Below, piece by piece: positions 7,837 through 15,971 of a stretch of 64,000 bases of DNA; the stretch's first letter is position 1, and every line of letters begins with the position of its first letter. The stretch comes from Acidobacteriota bacterium. Its GTDB lineage: Bacteria > Acidobacteriota > Vicinamibacteria > Vicinamibacterales > UBA8438. The notes under the pieces were generated by a model. The model saw nothing but the letters and a program-made list of their open reading frames with translations. It made no database searches and was not told where the DNA came from. The translations under genes and the position numbers were made by a program. The stretch covers positions 817 to 64,816 of the forward strand of contig VXME01000040.1 of the NCBI GenBank assembly GCA_009861545.1, given 5' to 3'.

Positions 7837-9296
7837 AGGTCCGCGGTTCGCCACTCGCTCAGCCCGGCGACGATGCACTCCTCGAGCCACGCGCGGAATC
7901 GATCCTCGATGGACTGCGGATCTTCCCGGTAGTTGATCTGAAACACGGCCCGCGCCAGTGCCTTGGCAGGACTGGACTCCCTGTCGTCTCCATCTGTCTG
8001 CACTCGCTGGAAGAAGACGGCGCAACAGGCGAGCACGCCCCGAAACTCGTGACCGATGCCGTGAAACGCAATCAGCAACTGGCTCTGATTCGCGTTCTGA
8101 ATCACGAGTCGGACCCACGCCCGATGCGTTTCCATGTTGGCGAAGTATTCGAGGGCCTTCGCTCCGGCGACGACTTGCTGCCGGAAGTAGTGACTGCGCG
8201 CGTCGTGATCGCTCGTCCCGTCGACGAACACCGTAACGTGATCGAGCAGGGGTTTGACCTCCCTCTCGAAAGTCACCGTCACCTGTCTCAGCCGCTCCCC
8301 CGCGATTCGCCTGAGCTCTTCGGCCCGATCCTTCGCGGTGTTCCACTCCGCGAGCAGTGCGTCGCGTCGATGCTCCAGTTCCCTCCGGGTCGAACGGATC
8401 AGGTCCTCCGCAATGACCAACCTTCCAACGTCGCGAGACAATCCCAGGGCGCGCACGAACTCCCGGCGCTGAATCTCCGAAAAAAAGACGATCAGAGGCT
8501 TCAACTCTCCTTGGTCAGCCGCTTCCAGAGCGTCGAGGTACGTGCCCTTGCTGGCGCTTCGCACCACCAGCGGAAAACGGACCGCCCTCACCAACACCAT
8601 GGTCGCCAGCGATCGAGCCACCCGCCCATTGCCATCCTGAAAGGGATGGATCTGCGTGAAGCGATGATGGAGCCACGCCGCCTCGACTTCCGGCGCAACG
8701 CCGACGTGCTTCCGGTGCATTTCGATCAGGGCATCCATTTCTGATGCAACCTGCTCAGGTGGACAGTACTCGTGGACCTCGCCCGACCGCCCGGTCGGAT
8801 TGTTGGGCCTCTTCTTGTAGGCGCCTCTCAGCAGCGGAATCTGCACCCGGTTACCGAATTGGTCTCTCCCTTCGGCCGTTTCCTGATTCTGCGTCAGCAG
8901 CGCGTGCAGCTCCTTGACATAGCTGGTCGACAACTGTCGCTCGTCCTTGACGAAGGCGAATACATGATCTATCGCAGCCTCGTGATCGCGGATCATGGAT
9001 GCGACCGTCTCCGGCGTCGCACCCGCCCCGTGGGGAATCAGCGCCGCGTCGATGCCGTGCTCGATGAGGACTTCGGTGACGCCCCTGTCGAACTCGTACA
9101 CGCGCTCGATCAGGCCGGTCTCGATCGCCCACTCTCTGCGCAGTTTCTCGTTGAACTTCGGCAGTGCCTCGGAGTCCGCAAGACGTTCACGCTCTTCCTG
9201 CCAGACCTTGGCCAACGCCGCCAGCTCGCCCTGTTCCGGCGACGTCGGTTCGACCTCGTAGTCGCGAATCGGATGCCACTTGTGCCCGCCGCTCAT
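7833..9296 (-). CDS. Fic-domain protein (predicted AMPylase or related nucleotidyl-transferase) inside the TRAP operon
   Basis: This is a 487-aa cytoplasmic Fic protein. The catalytic loop HPFQDGNGRVAR at residues 217-228 matches the active consensus HPFx[DE]GNGRxxR, so transfer of AMP from ATP to a target protein is expected. An N-terminal helix contains TGLIER at 60-65, placed like the inhibitory [S/T]xxxE[G/N] motif but with Arg in place of the final Gly/Asn. Residues 330-487 form a C-terminal domain (FANMETHRAW, FHGIGHEFRGVL) of unknown role. The start ATG 9296 lies 32 bp after dctP; the stop overlaps the permease start (ATGA). Three 60-base rows I counted (from 8041, 8701 and 8881) are 53%, 55% and 58% GC, against 68-70% in rows from the flanking TRAP genes (6361, 9661), which suggests acquisition by transfer. 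No antitoxin gene is adjacent. The target is unknown. Confidence 0.9.
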   Translation of the reverse strand: MSGGHKWHPIRDYEVEPTSPEQGELAALAKVWQEERERLADSEALPKFNEKLRREWAIETGLIERVYEFDRGVTEVLIEHGIDAALIPHGAGATPETVASMIRDHEAAIDHVFAFVKDERQLSTSYVKELHALLTQNQETAEGRDQFGNRVQIPLLRGAYKKRPNNPTGRSGEVHEYCPPEQVASEMDALIEMHRKHVGVAPEVEAAWLHHRFTQIHPFQDGNGRVARSLATMVLVRAVRFPLVVRSASKGTYLDALEAADQGELKPLIVFFSEIQRREFVRALGLSRDVGRLVIAEDLIRSTRRELEHRRDALLAEWNTAKDRAEELRRIAGERLRQVTVTFEREVKPLLDHVTVFVDGTSDHDARSHYFRQQVVAGAKALEYFANMETHRAWVRLVIQNANQSQLLIAFHGIGHEFRGVLACCAVFFQRVQTDGDDRESSPAKALARAVFQINYREDPQSIEDRFRAWLEECIVAGLSEWRTADL

Positions 9297-9328
9297 CTTC
9301 GATCCCCGACGAGGCGCGATCGAATCTT

Positions 9329-10318
9329 TCAGTTGGCCCGGAACTCCGCGCGGGCGGCGACGGCCGCGTCGTAGATGTCCCCCGGCACGCGGCTGCCCCG
9401 CCAGGTCGCGGTCAACCGGTCGGCCACGACGCGGAACTCGGCCGCCTCGGCCTCGCTGACCGCCGACACGGTCAGGCCCCGCTTCTGCATCTCGGCCACC
9501 GCGTCCCGGTCCTGCCGCGGCACCTCGTCGAACAGGAAGTCCTGCATCGCGGCCGCGCCGTCGAGCAGCGCCTCGCGGTCGGCCTCGCCGATTCGGGCCC
9601 AGGCCCGCTCGGTCATCACGGTGGCGCCGAAGACCGGGCTGAGGGGGATGTCGAGCATGTGGGAGGTCTGCCGGTACCACTGGAACACCAGCGCTCCGTA
9701 CGGCGGGCTCGGGTAGGCGTCGATGAGCCCGGTGTTCAGCCCCATGAGGACGTCGGTCAGCTCCAGCGGCACCGGCTCGAAGCCGTTCTCGCGATACCAG
9801 CGCACCATGTCGTCGTCGCCGGCCGACGTAAAGAGCTTCGCCCTCTGCAGGTCGCGCATGTCGCGTATCGGCTGCGCCGAGAAGATGTGCGCCCACCCGC
9901 CGTGCCCCCAGTTGAGCAGGACGAGTCCGCTGTCCGCGAGCGAATCGCGCAGCCGCGGCGTGAGCGCCTCGAGCACGTGCAGCGCCTCTTCGTCGGACTC
10001 GAAGAAGAACGGAATGCCGAACACGTTGAAGTTCTCGTCGACCTCGGTCAGTCCGGGCAGCGTCAGCGCCGCGACCTGCGGGTTGTTCAGCCGCATCCGC
10101 CGGATGATGGTCGATTCGTCGCCGGTGGTCCCCCGCACCTGCAGCCGCACGCGGCCGTCGGTGGACCGCTGCCACGCCGACGCCATCTGCCGCAGCGACC
10201 GGTCCCAGACCGAGTTGGCGGGCAGGATCGTGCCGAGCCGGAGGTTGGTGCGCTGCGCCTCGAGCAGGACGGGGCTCAGCAGCAGCACGACCGCGACGGC
10301 AAGACGGAACGCTCTCAT
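9329..10318 (-). CDS. dctP: TRAP transporter solute-binding protein (DctP family)
   Basis: This periplasmic substrate-binding protein of 329 aa delivers the solute to the DctQM permease. It has a signal peptide (LAVAVVLLLSPVLLEAQ), then the DctP fold starting at RLGTILPANSVWDRSLRQMA. Family features include GVTGDES-like 'GTTGDESTIIRRMR', the central 'MGLNTGLIDAYPSPPYGALVFQWY' region and the arginine-containing strand around PIRDMRDLQRAKLFT. Its ATG overlaps the stop of tatT (ATGA), so TatT and DctP are made together. This matches the TPAT (TPR-associated TRAP) arrangement, in which a TPR lipoprotein binds the solute-binding protein. Confidence 0.92.
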   Translation of the reverse strand: MRAFRLAVAVVLLLSPVLLEAQRTNLRLGTILPANSVWDRSLRQMASAWQRSTDGRVRLQVRGTTGDESTIIRRMRLNNPQVAALTLPGLTEVDENFNVFGIPFFFESDEEALHVLEALTPRLRDSLADSGLVLLNWGHGGWAHIFSAQPIRDMRDLQRAKLFTSAGDDDMVRWYRENGFEPVPLELTDVLMGLNTGLIDAYPSPPYGALVFQWYRQTSHMLDIPLSPVFGATVMTERAWARIGEADREALLDGAAAMQDFLFDEVPRQDRDAVAEMQKRGLTVSAVSEAEAAEFRVVADRLTATWRGSRVPGDIYDAAVAARAEFRAN

Positions 10319-11274
10319 GGTCGGTTCTCCAACTCCTCGTCGAGCTCGTCGAACGGCTCGAAGAACAGATCGTCGATATGATCCAGCAGCACCCGGGCCC
10401 GCTTCTGCGCGATCAGGTTCAGCAGCCGGTTCGCCGGCGCCTCGTCCGGATCGATTGCAATCGCGGTCTCCAGCAGCTCGTGAAACTCCTCCCGGTCCTC
10501 CTCGGCCACCGAGACGCCGGTAGCGAGCGCGACGTAGGGGCCGGCATCCTGTCCGTCGGACAGCTCGACGGCCCGGGCGAAGTGCTCGCGCGCCCGCGCG
10601 TACGATCCGCCCATCGCCTCGCCCACCGACTCGAGCGTGATGAACGCGGAGTGCAGCGCGCCGCGCTCGAAGCCTTCATCGAGTTCGATCGCCCGATCGA
10701 GCAGGGCGCGGGCCGCCGGCAGGTCGGCAACGAGGGCGGGCCGATCCAGTCCGACCGAGATGGCCAGCATCCAGGCGCCGCCGAGGTAGTACAGACTCTC
10801 GACTTCCTCGCGTCCGAAAACCTCTACCGCCGCTTCGGGATCGGTTCGGAGCCGCGCGGTGATGCCGGGATGATCGACCTCGACGTTGCGCAGCCCGTAG
10901 TCCCGCGCCCGCAGGTACATCCGGCGCGCCCGGTCGTTGAGCTCCAGCGCCAGGTCGTAGTCGTCCCACTCCGCAATGGCCGCGTCCGCCTGGAGAAAGG
11001 CGTTGGCGTAGAGCACGAACCCGGTGTTCGCGAACAGCAGCACGTCCTGCCGCGCGGGATCGGCGTCGATGATCGATTCGATCGTCTTGAGCAGGAACGG
11101 GAGCGAGTCGCGGACCAGCTCCGGGTCTTCCTCCGAGAGGTAGACGGCGGGATTGACCAGCGTCGGCAGCACCGCGTTGACCGCCATGGTGCGGAGCGAG
11201 CAACCGGCGAAGACCAGCGCCGCCACGGCGGCGAAGACGATGCGGGCGCCCGATCCGAGTGCTTGTCTCGACAC
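10315..11274 (-). CDS. tatT: TatT-like TPR lipoprotein of a TPAT (TRAP) transporter
   Basis: This is a periplasmic, membrane-anchored helical-repeat protein of 319 aa. A lipobox (VFAGC) ends the signal peptide, followed by an all-helical body that resembles the TatT family known from Treponema pallidum (LVNPAVYLSEEDPELVRDSLPFLLKTIE, then AFLQADAAIAEWDDYDLALELNDRA). In that family a homotrimer of TPR-like subunits docks the TRAP binding protein and may pass hydrophobic ligands. It is the first gene of the operon; the start is GTG 11274, and a TATGAT -10 candidate lies at 11289-11294. Assignment to the TatT component family is by recognition of the sequence pattern plus context; the helical repeats are too divergent to count by eye. 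Confidence 0.85.
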   Translation of the reverse strand: MSRQALGSGARIVFAAVAALVFAGCSLRTMAVNAVLPTLVNPAVYLSEEDPELVRDSLPFLLKTIESIIDADPARQDVLLFANTGFVLYANAFLQADAAIAEWDDYDLALELNDRARRMYLRARDYGLRNVEVDHPGITARLRTDPEAAVEVFGREEVESLYYLGGAWMLAISVGLDRPALVADLPAARALLDRAIELDEGFERGALHSAFITLESVGEAMGGSYARAREHFARAVELSDGQDAGPYVALATGVSVAEEDREEFHELLETAIAIDPDEAPANRLLNLIAQKRARVLLDHIDDLFFEPFDELDEELENRP

Positions 11275-11398
11275 CTGTTCAACCGCCGATCATATCAGGC
11301 CGGTTTGTTTCGGGCTCGCCCGGCAGCATGCGCCGCAGCCGGCGTCCGCAGGGAACGGGTGCCCGATCGCGTCGCCAATCCCGTGTCATCATTTCCGG
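11275..11398. promoter_or_regulatory. Divergent promoter region between tatT and the FGE-fold gene
   Basis: On the - strand TATGAT (11294-11289) stands 14 nt before the tatT GTG. On the + strand a weaker CATCAT (11387-11392) stands 6 nt before the GTG at 11399. No Shine-Dalgarno sequence precedes either start. Nothing else is visible in this interval. Confidence 0.35.
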
Positions 11399-12082
11399 GT
11401 GGGCGCCTTCGAGTGCATTCCCGCCGGCTGGTTCGTCATGGGCAGCCCCGATGGTCAGCGCGACGAGGCGCCGGTGCACCGGGTCTGGGTCGATGCTTTC
11501 GAGCTGGCCGTCGATCCGGTGACCCGCGCCGAGTATGCCCGCTTCCGGGAGACGACCGGGCGGGCGGCGCCTCGCGAGTGGGACAACCCGCGGTTCGCCG
11601 ACCCCGAGCTGCCGGTGGTGGGCGTGAGCTGGAACGACGCCGTCGTCTACTGTATCTGGCGGTCGTCCCTGGGGGCGACTCCGGTGCGCCTCCCGACCGA
11701 GGCGGAGTGGGAGCGGGCGGCGCGGGGCGGACGCCAGGATGGAGACTATCCCTGGGGCGACGCTATCCCCGCCTGGATTCCGAACGGCGGCCGGGGGCCG
11801 CTCGACGGGCCTTGGCCGGTCGGCCTCGGTCCGCCCAACGCCTTCGGCATCCGCGGCATCGCCGCCAACATCCACGAATGGTGCGCCGACTGGCACGCGA
11901 GGGACTACTACGCAGACTCGCCGTCGCGCAATCCCGCCGGACCCGCGAGCGGGCGGCGGCGTGCCTCGCGCGGCGGATCCTGGCGTCACGCGGTGACCAT
12001 CAGCCGGGTCGCCGCGCGCAGCAAGCTCGACCCGTCGTTCCGCTACACCGACTACGGCTTCCGGATCGCCCGCGATGTCTGA
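11399..12082 (+). CDS. FGE/SUMF1-fold protein lacking the catalytic cysteines
   Basis: This is a 227-aa single-domain protein of the formylglycine-generating-enzyme superfamily. Fold motifs run from residue 1: ECIPAGWFVMGS, then VVGVSWNDAVVYCIW, RLPTEAEWERAARGG, YPWGD, NIHEWCADW and RASRGGSW. In true FGE enzymes two cysteines follow the RGGSW motif and bind copper; here the segment is RHAVTISRVAAR, with neither cysteine, and no sulfatase gene lies in the window. It is therefore unlikely to make formylglycine. I chose GTG 11399 because the domain begins immediately; no ribosome-binding site is seen. It overlaps the next gene by 8 bp (ATGTCTGA), so the two are co-translated. The biological role is unknown. 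Confidence 0.8.
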   Translation: MGAFECIPAGWFVMGSPDGQRDEAPVHRVWVDAFELAVDPVTRAEYARFRETTGRAAPREWDNPRFADPELPVVGVSWNDAVVYCIWRSSLGATPVRLPTEAEWERAARGGRQDGDYPWGDAIPAWIPNGGRGPLDGPWPVGLGPPNAFGIRGIAANIHEWCADWHARDYYADSPSRNPAGPASGRRRASRGGSWRHAVTISRVAARSKLDPSFRYTDYGFRIARDV

Positions 12083-13490
12083 GGAGCTGGATCTCGCGCA
12101 CCGCGTCGCCCGCGCGGTGCACGACGCAGGGGGACGCGCGTTCATCGTCGGCGGCTGGGTGCGCGACGATCTGCTGGGCGGCGCGTCGAAGGCCGGTTCA
12201 GCGGGGGACGGCGCAGCGCGGGACGGCTCTCCCCAGGACATCGATATCGAGGTCTTCGGACTCCCCGCGGACCGGCTGCGGGCGGTGCTGGCGGCACTCG
12301 GTCGGGTCAACGCCGTCGGGGCCAGCTTCGCGGTCTTCAAGCTCGGTCCGCTCGACGTCTCGCTCCCCCGCACCGAATCGAAGGCGGGCCGCGGCCACCG
12401 CGGCTTCGTCGTCACCGGCGCTCCGGAGCTGCCGCTGGCGGAGGCGGCGCGCCGCCGCGACTTCACCGTCAACGCCATCGCCTGGGACCCCTTGACCCGG
12501 CAGCACGTCGACCCGCACGGGGGCCGCGACGATCTGCGCCGCAAACGCCTGCGCATGGTCGACCCGGCAACCTTCGGCGACGACAGCCTGCGGGTGTTGC
12601 GCGCGATACAGCTCGCGGCGCGCCTCGAATTCGAGGTCGACGAGCCGACCCGGGCCGTCTGCCGCACCATCGCCCTCGACGATCTGCCGGCAGAACGCGT
12701 GTGGGGCGAGATGGAGAAGCTGCTGCTCCAGGCCGAACGGCCGTCGCTCGGCTTCACCCTGGCGCGTGAGCTGGGCGTCGTCGATCGGCTCTTCCCGGAG
12801 CTCGCGGCGCTCGTCGACTGCCCGCAGGAGCCGGAGTGGCACCCGGAGGGCGATGTCTGGATCCACACCCTGATGGTGATCGACAAGGCCCGCGGCCGGC
12901 TCGACGGTCTCGCGCGCCCGCGGCAGCTCGCGGTGATGCTCGGCGCCGTCTGCCACGACTTCGGCAAGCCGGCGACCACGGCGTACCTCGACGGCCGCAT
13001 CCGGTCGCTGAACCACGAGGAGATGGGGGTCCCGCCGGCCACGGCATTCCTGGACCGGCTCAACATCCACACGCTCGACGGCTACGACGTCCGGGGCCAG
13101 GTGCTCGGCCTGGTGGCGCACCACCTGAAGCCGGGGATGTGGCGGGCCGCCCCCAAGGTGGGCGACGGTGCGTTCCGGCGGCTGGCGCGCAAGGTGGACC
13201 TGGAATTGCTGGCCCGCCTCGCGAAGGCCGACTGCGAGGGTCGCACCGGCCGCTTCGACTGCTCGGCGATGGATTGGTTCCTGCAGCGTGCGCAGTCGCT
13301 CGGGGTCGAACATGCCCCGCCGGCGCCGATCCTGATGGGCCGCCACCTGTTGGCTCTCGGGGTTCCGCCCGGGCCCGCGGTCGGGTCCATCCTGAAGCGG
13401 GTCTACGAGCGCCAGCTCGACGGCGGGGTCACGACGCTGGAGGAAGCGACCGACGCGGCCAGGGCGCTGCTGAAGGAGCAGCGGGGCTGA
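12075..13490 (+). CDS. cca: tRNA nucleotidyltransferase (CCA-adding/poly(A) polymerase family) with HD domain
   Basis: This 471-aa class II nucleotidyltransferase adds or repairs the 3' CCA of tRNA. The N-terminal head has GGWVRDDLLG and the metal-binding carboxylates in DIDIEVFG, then RRRDFTVNAIAWDP and the neck segment FGDDSLRVLRAIQLAARLEF. A C-terminal HD domain shows HPEGDVWIHTLMVID, then AVCHDFGKP and HHLKPG, as in E. coli Cca, where it gives phosphohydrolase activity. An insert of about 15 residues (Gly/Ala/Ser) between the GGWVRD loop and DIDIE is unusual. The start overlaps the previous stop. A poly(A) polymerase or an A-adding-only specificity cannot be excluded by eye. Confidence 0.92.
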   Translation: MSEELDLAHRVARAVHDAGGRAFIVGGWVRDDLLGGASKAGSAGDGAARDGSPQDIDIEVFGLPADRLRAVLAALGRVNAVGASFAVFKLGPLDVSLPRTESKAGRGHRGFVVTGAPELPLAEAARRRDFTVNAIAWDPLTRQHVDPHGGRDDLRRKRLRMVDPATFGDDSLRVLRAIQLAARLEFEVDEPTRAVCRTIALDDLPAERVWGEMEKLLLQAERPSLGFTLARELGVVDRLFPELAALVDCPQEPEWHPEGDVWIHTLMVIDKARGRLDGLARPRQLAVMLGAVCHDFGKPATTAYLDGRIRSLNHEEMGVPPATAFLDRLNIHTLDGYDVRGQVLGLVAHHLKPGMWRAAPKVGDGAFRRLARKVDLELLARLAKADCEGRTGRFDCSAMDWFLQRAQSLGVEHAPPAPILMGRHLLALGVPPGPAVGSILKRVYERQLDGGVTTLEEATDAARALLKEQRG

Positions 13491-13560
13491 CGCTGCCGCG
13501 CCCCGTACACCGGGTCAGGCGAAGTCGAAGCTGGCGACCTCCGCGCAGGCGGCGGCGACA

Positions 13561-15864
13561 CTATGGCCCTTCGCGCAGCCGGCGGAGCTGGATCTCGTTG
13601 GCCATCCGCTGCGCGGCAGGCGAACCCGGGTCCACCGCGATCAGTTGCCGGGCGTAGTCCTGCGCCCGCTCCAGCTCCCCCTGCCGCAGGAGGATCCGGG
13701 CCAGCGCGAGCAGCACGTCGGCATCCCGGGAGTCGCGCCGGCTCGCCTCCAGAAACGCCGTTTCCGCCGCGGCGAGGCGTCCGAGGGTCTCGAGCGCCAG
13801 CCCGTGGTTGTAGGCGACGCGCACCCGGTCCGGGATCAGCGCGGCCGCGCGCCCGAGACTGTCCGCGGCCTCGTCGAGACGCCCCTCCTCGGCCAGCAGC
13901 AGGCCCAGCGAGTAGTGCAGCTCCCCGTCGCCGGGCGCCCGTTCGATACCGTCGCGCAGGACCGTCTCGGCCTCGGCGTTCCGTCCCTGCCGGTTGAGCA
14001 GCGTGGCGAGGTTGAAGCGGGCCGGCACGAAGAACGGGTCGAGCCGCAGCGCCGTGCGGTAGGCGGCCTCGGCCTCCTCCCGGCGGCCCGCGCCGGCGGC
14101 CAGGACGCCGAGGTTGAGGTGCGAGGCGGGCCGATCGGCCGCCGCCATCTGCACGTCGACGAGCTCGGCCCGCGCGGCGTCGAATGCCGACCGTTGCGCC
14201 TGCGTGAGGACCGAACGGGGCACCGCGGCAAGCCCGCGGGCCGCCGCTACGCGGACCGCCCGGATCGGGTCCGCGAGCAGCGGCGCGAGCACGGCCGCCC
14301 GCCGCGGCGGCGGCAACCGGTCGAGCCCGCCCGCCGCGGAAGCGCGCACCAGCGGATCGGGATCGGCGGCGGCGGCCGCGATGGCCCGCAGCGCCGCCGG
14401 CCCGTAGCCGCGCAGCGCCTCGATCGCCGTCGCCCGCACGATGGCCGGGAGGGCGCCGTCGCCGGCGACCGCCAGCAGCGGCGCCTCCGCGTCCCGATCG
14501 CCGGCGCGGGCCGCCGCGAGCGCCGCGGCGAAGTGCGGCTCGGCCGGCGCCCCCCACCACTCGGCGGCCCGGTCAGCCGCCCACGCGGCCGGCCGATCGT
14601 CGTGGCACCGCGTGCAGGCGTTCGGCGTACCCAGGGTGGCCGACAGGTCCGGGCGCGGGATGCGAAAGCCGTGATCGCGGCGGGGGTCGACCTGCATGTA
14701 GGTCTGCGCCGGCATGTGGCAGCTCGCGCAGCGCGCCGCGGCCGAGTCCGGCGGGTGGAAGTGGTGGTCGGGCGTATCGTAGCGACCGGGCGAGAGCATC
14801 GGAAACCGCTCTACCGGCGCCTCCCGGTGGCACTGGAGACAGACCGCGTCGCCGTCGGCGCGCAACCCGAGCCGGTGCGGGTCGTGGCAGTCCGAGCAGC
14901 GGACCCCCGCGGCGTGCATTCGGCTCTGGACGAACGATCCCCAGACGTACACCTCGTCCTGAATCTGCCCGTCGGGGTAGTACAGCCCCTCGTCCAGCTT
15001 CGCCGGCAGGAAGTCGTCGAGGAACGGGCGCGCGTGACGATCGACCGCGGCGAGGCGCTGGCGCCGCGAATGGCAGCCGGCGCAGGCCCGGATCTCGGTA
15101 TCGGCGGCACCGGCCGGAAAGTCGACGACCAGCCCGGCCGGCGCCGACGCCCGATCCGGCGGCGCGGCGCGCGCCCGGTCGACGTGCGCCGCGCCGGGAC
15201 CGTGACACGCCTGGCAGCCGACGTCCATCGCCGCCCAGGTGGTGCGGTACGTATCGCTCTCGACGTCGTAGTCGGGGCGCAGGTGGGTCGAGTGGCACTC
15301 CGCGCACATGAGGTTCCAGCGCTGGTAGCGACCGGTCCAGTGCAGCGGGTCGTCCGGCGGGATCTCCTGGTCGGGGTACAGGTGGAACCACTCGCCGCGT
15401 TCCGTATCCCACGCGATCGTCAGGCTCTGGAGGCGGCCGCCGGGAAACGCCGCCAGGTACTGCTGGAGCGGCTCGACGCCGAAGGTATAGACCAGCTCGA
15501 AGTCGGCGAGCCGCCCGTCGGGCCCCTCCGTGTTGACGAAGAACCGGCCGTCCCGCACGAAGAAGCGGGAGGTCAGGCCGAAGTGGGTGAACGTCGCGCC
15601 GTCGAAGTCGCCGAGCACGGTCTCGGCCGTGGCCTCCTGCATGGCGAGGTCGTGATGCGAGCCGGACCAGGCCTCGTGCTCCCGCGCGTGGCAGTCGGCG
15701 CACGACGCGTCGTCGACGTAGGCGACGCCGCTCTCGCCGGCGCCCGGGTCGCGGCGCGGAGGCGCGCCGCCGCTTCCGGGCCCGATTGCGCACGCGGCGA
15801 GGACCGCGCCGCACGCGGCAGCCGACGCAATCGAGGCGATGGGCACGGATCTAACGTCGGCCAT
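13561..15864 (-). CDS. Octaheme c-type cytochrome lipoprotein with HEAT and TPR repeats
   Basis: This exported protein of about 767 aa has eight CxxCH heme-binding motifs, at residues 55, 187, 217, 261, 323, 342, 379 and 417. They are followed by HEAT-like helical repeats (about 440-560) and at least four TPR units (about 590-750, for example HLNLGVLAAGAGRREEAEAA). The signal peptide ends in LAAC (Cys25), so it is probably a lipoprotein. The heme part resembles the multiheme cytochromes often annotated as 'tetratricopeptide repeat/cytochrome c family', presumably electron carriers or redox enzymes in the periplasm or on the cell surface. ATG 15864 is preceded by GAGGGAG. It is divergent from the GT-C/TPR gene, whose TPR tail is similar in style. 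The substrate is unknown. Confidence 0.87.
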   Translation of the reverse strand: MADVRSVPIASIASAAACGAVLAACAIGPGSGGAPPRRDPGAGESGVAYVDDASCADCHAREHEAWSGSHHDLAMQEATAETVLGDFDGATFTHFGLTSRFFVRDGRFFVNTEGPDGRLADFELVYTFGVEPLQQYLAAFPGGRLQSLTIAWDTERGEWFHLYPDQEIPPDDPLHWTGRYQRWNLMCAECHSTHLRPDYDVESDTYRTTWAAMDVGCQACHGPGAAHVDRARAAPPDRASAPAGLVVDFPAGAADTEIRACAGCHSRRQRLAAVDRHARPFLDDFLPAKLDEGLYYPDGQIQDEVYVWGSFVQSRMHAAGVRCSDCHDPHRLGLRADGDAVCLQCHREAPVERFPMLSPGRYDTPDHHFHPPDSAAARCASCHMPAQTYMQVDPRRDHGFRIPRPDLSATLGTPNACTRCHDDRPAAWAADRAAEWWGAPAEPHFAAALAAARAGDRDAEAPLLAVAGDGALPAIVRATAIEALRGYGPAALRAIAAAAADPDPLVRASAAGGLDRLPPPRRAAVLAPLLADPIRAVRVAAARGLAAVPRSVLTQAQRSAFDAARAELVDVQMAAADRPASHLNLGVLAAGAGRREEAEAAYRTALRLDPFFVPARFNLATLLNRQGRNAEAETVLRDGIERAPGDGELHYSLGLLLAEEGRLDEAADSLGRAAALIPDRVRVAYNHGLALETLGRLAAAETAFLEASRRDSRDADVLLALARILLRQGELERAQDYARQLIAVDPGSPAAQRMANEIQLRRLREGP

Positions 15865-15950
15865 GGTCGGTACTCCCTCACGAGTCTGCCACAGGACGAG
15901 AGAGACGGCTCGACACGGAAAGCGGGCACCGAGCCGACCGTCGCTGTCGC

Positions 15951-15956
15951 TATAGT
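15951..15956 (+). promoter_or_regulatory. -10 candidate TATAGT for the GT-C/TPR gene
   Basis: TATAGT lies 15 nt before ATG 15972 in the 107-bp divergent interval, leaving a leader of about 8 nt. The stretch GGCGGAAG between them could serve as a weak ribosome-binding site. Confidence 0.4.
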
Positions 15957-15971
15957 TACGGGCGGAAGAAC

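Noticed and set aside
5698-7932. A 744-codon + strand frame over the TRAP permease, rich in Gln, Arg, Glu and His
   Set aside because: It is the antisense shadow of a clear DctQ-DctM permease, with no domain and biased composition.
7833-10175. A DctP-Fic fusion protein
   Set aside because: The frame is open through the 3' part of dctP but in a different frame from DctP. The Fic protein starts cleanly at ATG 9296, 32 bp after the dctP stop.
11399-12082. A sulfatase-activating formylglycine-generating enzyme
   Set aside because: The catalytic cysteines are missing and there is no sulfatase gene in the window.
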